The position numbers were made by a program, and so were the translations under genes. 7,984 nucleotides of DNA from Spirochaetaceae bacterium (GTDB lineage: Bacteria > Spirochaetota > Spirochaetia > Treponematales > Rectinemataceae), in contig DMNL01000046.1 in NCBI GenBank assembly GCA_003452735.1, forward strand, positions 1 to 7,984, in the 5' to 3' direction. The notes under the pieces are model-generated. The model made no database searches and had not been told where the DNA came from. It saw only the letters and a program-made list of their open reading frames with translations. Below are positions 6,900 through 7,984 of this stretch, piece after piece (position 1 is the stretch's first letter; every line of letters begins with the position of its first letter).

Positions 6900-7523
6900 T
6901 CAGCTCTTCTTTATCGATTTGCGAATAAGAACATCGCAATTCCGTGGACCTGGGACAGCACCGCGAATGAGTACCACGCCTTTTTCTGGATCAACTCTTA
7001 CTACCCTCAGGTTCTGCATAGTAACTCGCTCATTGCCCATATGCCCGGGCATCTTAATATTCTTGAAGCTATGATGCGGAAATGTGCTCTGGCCAGTCGA
7101 ACCTGGTTCTCGATGGAACTTGGAACCATGAGATCCTCGTCCGCCTTCGAATCCCCAGCGTTTAACAACACCCTGAAAACCCTTGCCTTTCGAACGAGCT
7201 ATCACATCGACATATCTCACCCCGCTTAGAATCGAGGCATCGATAGATTGGCCAATCTCGACTTCTCCTTCAAAATTTCTAAACTCTCGGAGAATTCTTG
7301 TGGGCGCAATGCTCTCGGGGAATTGGCCTGCATAGGGTTTGGTTACGCGAGTCTTTTTCTTCTCGTATACACCTACCACAATGGCATTGTAGCCATCTTT
7401 TTCGGCTGTCTTCTTTCCAACTACAAGATTAGGTGCGACCTGAACGACGGTTACGGGCACAACCTGGCCTATCTCGTCGAATACTTGGGTCATCCCTATT
7501 TTCTTTCCAATGACACCGATCAT
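6900..7523 (-). CDS. rplC: 50S ribosomal protein L3
   Basis: L3 is an early assembly protein of the 50S subunit whose loop approaches the peptidyl-transferase centre. The 207-residue product opens [17 protein letters not shown] and has [18 protein letters not shown] at 111-128, [17 protein letters not shown] at 131-147, [16 protein letters not shown] at 157-172 and the ending [14 protein letters not shown] at 187-200. All the family landmarks are present and the length is usual. The ATG at 7523 has AGGAG at about 6-7 nt. The gene follows an unusually long 79-nt gap after rpsJ that holds a hairpin, so its translation may be controlled separately from rpsJ. Confidence 0.98.
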   Translation of the reverse strand: MIGVIGKKIGMTQVFDEIGQVVPVTVVQVAPNLVVGKKTAEKDGYNAIVVGVYEKKKTRVTKPYAGQFPESIAPTRILREFRNFEGEVEIGQSIDASILSGVRYVDVIARSKGKGFQGVVKRWGFEGGRGSHGSKFHREPGSTGQSTFPHHSFKNIKMPGHMGNERVTMQNLRVVRVDPEKGVVLIRGAVPGPRNCDVLIRKSIKKS

Positions 7524-7540
7524 TCGGTACTCCTGCGTTG

Positions 7541-7567
7541 AACGCTTCCAGCACTAAGCCGGGCGTT
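7541..7567 (-). other. Bulged hairpin in the rpsJ-rplC gap
   Basis: Read on the minus strand, AACGC pairs with GCGTT and inside it CCGGC pairs with GCTGG (one G-U). This makes a 10-bp stem with a two-A bulge on the 3' side and a five-base loop, TTAGT. It is followed not by a T run but by the AGGAG of rplC, about 5 nt further on, so it is not an intrinsic terminator. It could affect rplC translation, RNA processing or transcript stability. Its role is unknown. Confidence 0.55.
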
Positions 7568-7602
7568 ACAGCATTCTCTTATTTGCCGCGACGGACAAAA
7601 GT

Positions 7603-7908
7603 CTATTGCCTGATTTCGACATCGATTCCAGAGGGAAGTTCGAGTTTCATGAGCGCATCCATAACTTCCGGCGTCGGCTCGATTATGTCGATTAGGCGCT
7701 TATGTGTCCTCATCTCGAACTGCTCACGGCTCTTCTTGTGCACATGAGGCGAGCGCAGCACCGTAAATTTATTTATGCGCGTAGGAAGCGGCACTGGCCC
7801 GGAAACCTTCGAGCCCGCATCTTGCACAGTTTTGATTATGCTTTTGGCGCTATCATCCACTAGGCGCACGTCAAAGCCTCTGAGCTTGACTCGGATTCTG
7901 TCTTTCAT
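7603..7908 (-). CDS. rpsJ: 30S ribosomal protein S10
   Basis: S10 lies in the 30S head with S3 and S14 and, free of the ribosome, joins NusB in antitermination complexes. The 101-residue product is family length: [19 protein letters not shown] at 2-20, the loop [20 protein letters not shown] at 37-56, and [19 protein letters not shown] at 58-76. Two ATGs are adjacent, at 7911 and 7908. The second is chosen because GGAGG then lies 4 nt away instead of 1 nt; the difference is a single methionine. The same frame stays open to the right edge of the window, with GTG codons at 7938 and 7932 but no ribosome-binding site for them. In E. coli this gene heads the S10 operon; the gene before it lies outside the window. 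Confidence 0.97.
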   Translation of the reverse strand: MKDRIRVKLRGFDVRLVDDSAKSIIKTVQDAGSKVSGPVPLPTRINKFTVLRSPHVHKKSREQFEMRTHKRLIDIIEPTPEVMDALMKLELPSGIDVEIRQ

Positions 7909-7912
7909 CATT

Positions 7913-7917
7913 CCTCC
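7913..7917 (-). promoter_or_regulatory. Ribosome-binding site of rpsJ
   Basis: GGAGG lies 4 nt before the ATG at 7908 and only 1 nt before the ATG at 7911, which favours the later start. Confidence 0.8.
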
Positions 7918-7984
7918 AAAGATCTCTTGCACTTGCACCGCAGGCCGTACCCAGGCAGGCGCGCCTACGACGATAGGTGCGGGC
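7918..7984 (-). other. Leader or intergenic stretch before rpsJ
   Basis: This short GC-rich piece contains no recognised gene. It includes the palindrome AGGCGCGCCT (7957-7966), a repeated GCCTGC, and a GCACC near the window edge that can pair with a GGTGC closer to rpsJ, so the RNA may fold. No end of a tuf or rpsL-type gene could be recognised, and no convincing promoter boxes were seen. The frame of rpsJ is open throughout. Confidence 0.4.

Noticed and set aside
6238..6939. A longer L4 starting at 6939 or 6900
   Set aside because: Both starts precede the GGAGG at 6891-6895 that serves the ATG at 6885, and the MEAKV start matches the family N-terminus.
7541..7567. The rpsJ-rplC hairpin as an intrinsic terminator
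   Set aside because: No T run follows the stem on the minus strand, and the operon clearly continues.
7566..7574. A two-codon reading frame (ATG CTG TAA) in the rpsJ-rplC gap, at the base of the hairpin
   Set aside because: The only purine-rich stretch is 1 nt from the ATG, too close for initiation, and such short frames are expected by chance.
1..7984. Mobile elements, CRISPR arrays, tRNA genes or a novel defence system
   Set aside because: The whole window is accounted for by tightly packed ribosomal-protein genes in canonical order. No spaced direct repeats, transposase-like proteins or tRNA-like folds were seen.

Overview
The window is one continuous stretch of a bacterial ribosomal-protein operon, all of it on the minus strand and transcribed from the right edge to the left. 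In transcription order the genes are rpsJ, rplC, rplD, rplW, rplB, rpsS, rplV, rpsC, rplP, rpmC, rpsQ, rplN, rplX, rplE, rpsN (zinc type), rpsH, rplF and the first 42 codons of rplR. This is the classic S10 block followed directly by the spc block. They are joined at rpsQ-rplN by a 16-nt gap with no terminator or obvious promoter, so the two blocks probably form a single transcription unit. The operon continues past the left edge.

The proteins look spirochaetal, most like Treponema and relatives. The pointers are the L29 segment with GHVENP and KRNLRRQIAR, the L4 segments PKPRDYSY and ESGKTKDL, the L22 end with GRAD and RRMCHIS, and a short four-cysteine S14. Base composition looks close to balanced by eye, which would fit a moderate-GC treponeme or Spirochaeta-like organism. 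This placement is inferred from remembered family sequences, not from a search.

Packing is tight. Most gaps are 1 to 20 nt, rplX and rplE overlap by one base (TGATG), and nearly every gene has a clear Shine-Dalgarno sequence 4 to 8 nt from its start. Three genes (rpsS, rpsC, rpsQ) start with GTG. The exceptional gap is rpsJ-rplC at 79 nt, which holds a 10-bp bulged hairpin just before the rplC ribosome-binding site.

The products divide between the two ribosomal subunits. S10, S19, S3, S17, S14 and S8 go to the 30S. L3, L4, L23, L2, L22, L16, L29, L14, L24, L5, L6 and L18 go to the 50S. Co-transcription supports balanced supply.

No new system was found. The parts that depart from an ordinary ribosomal operon are a roughly 72-residue Arg/Glu-rich tail on S3, a roughly 30-residue repeat-bearing N-terminal extension on L5, the rpsJ-rplC hairpin, and an open frame running upstream of rpsJ to the window edge.
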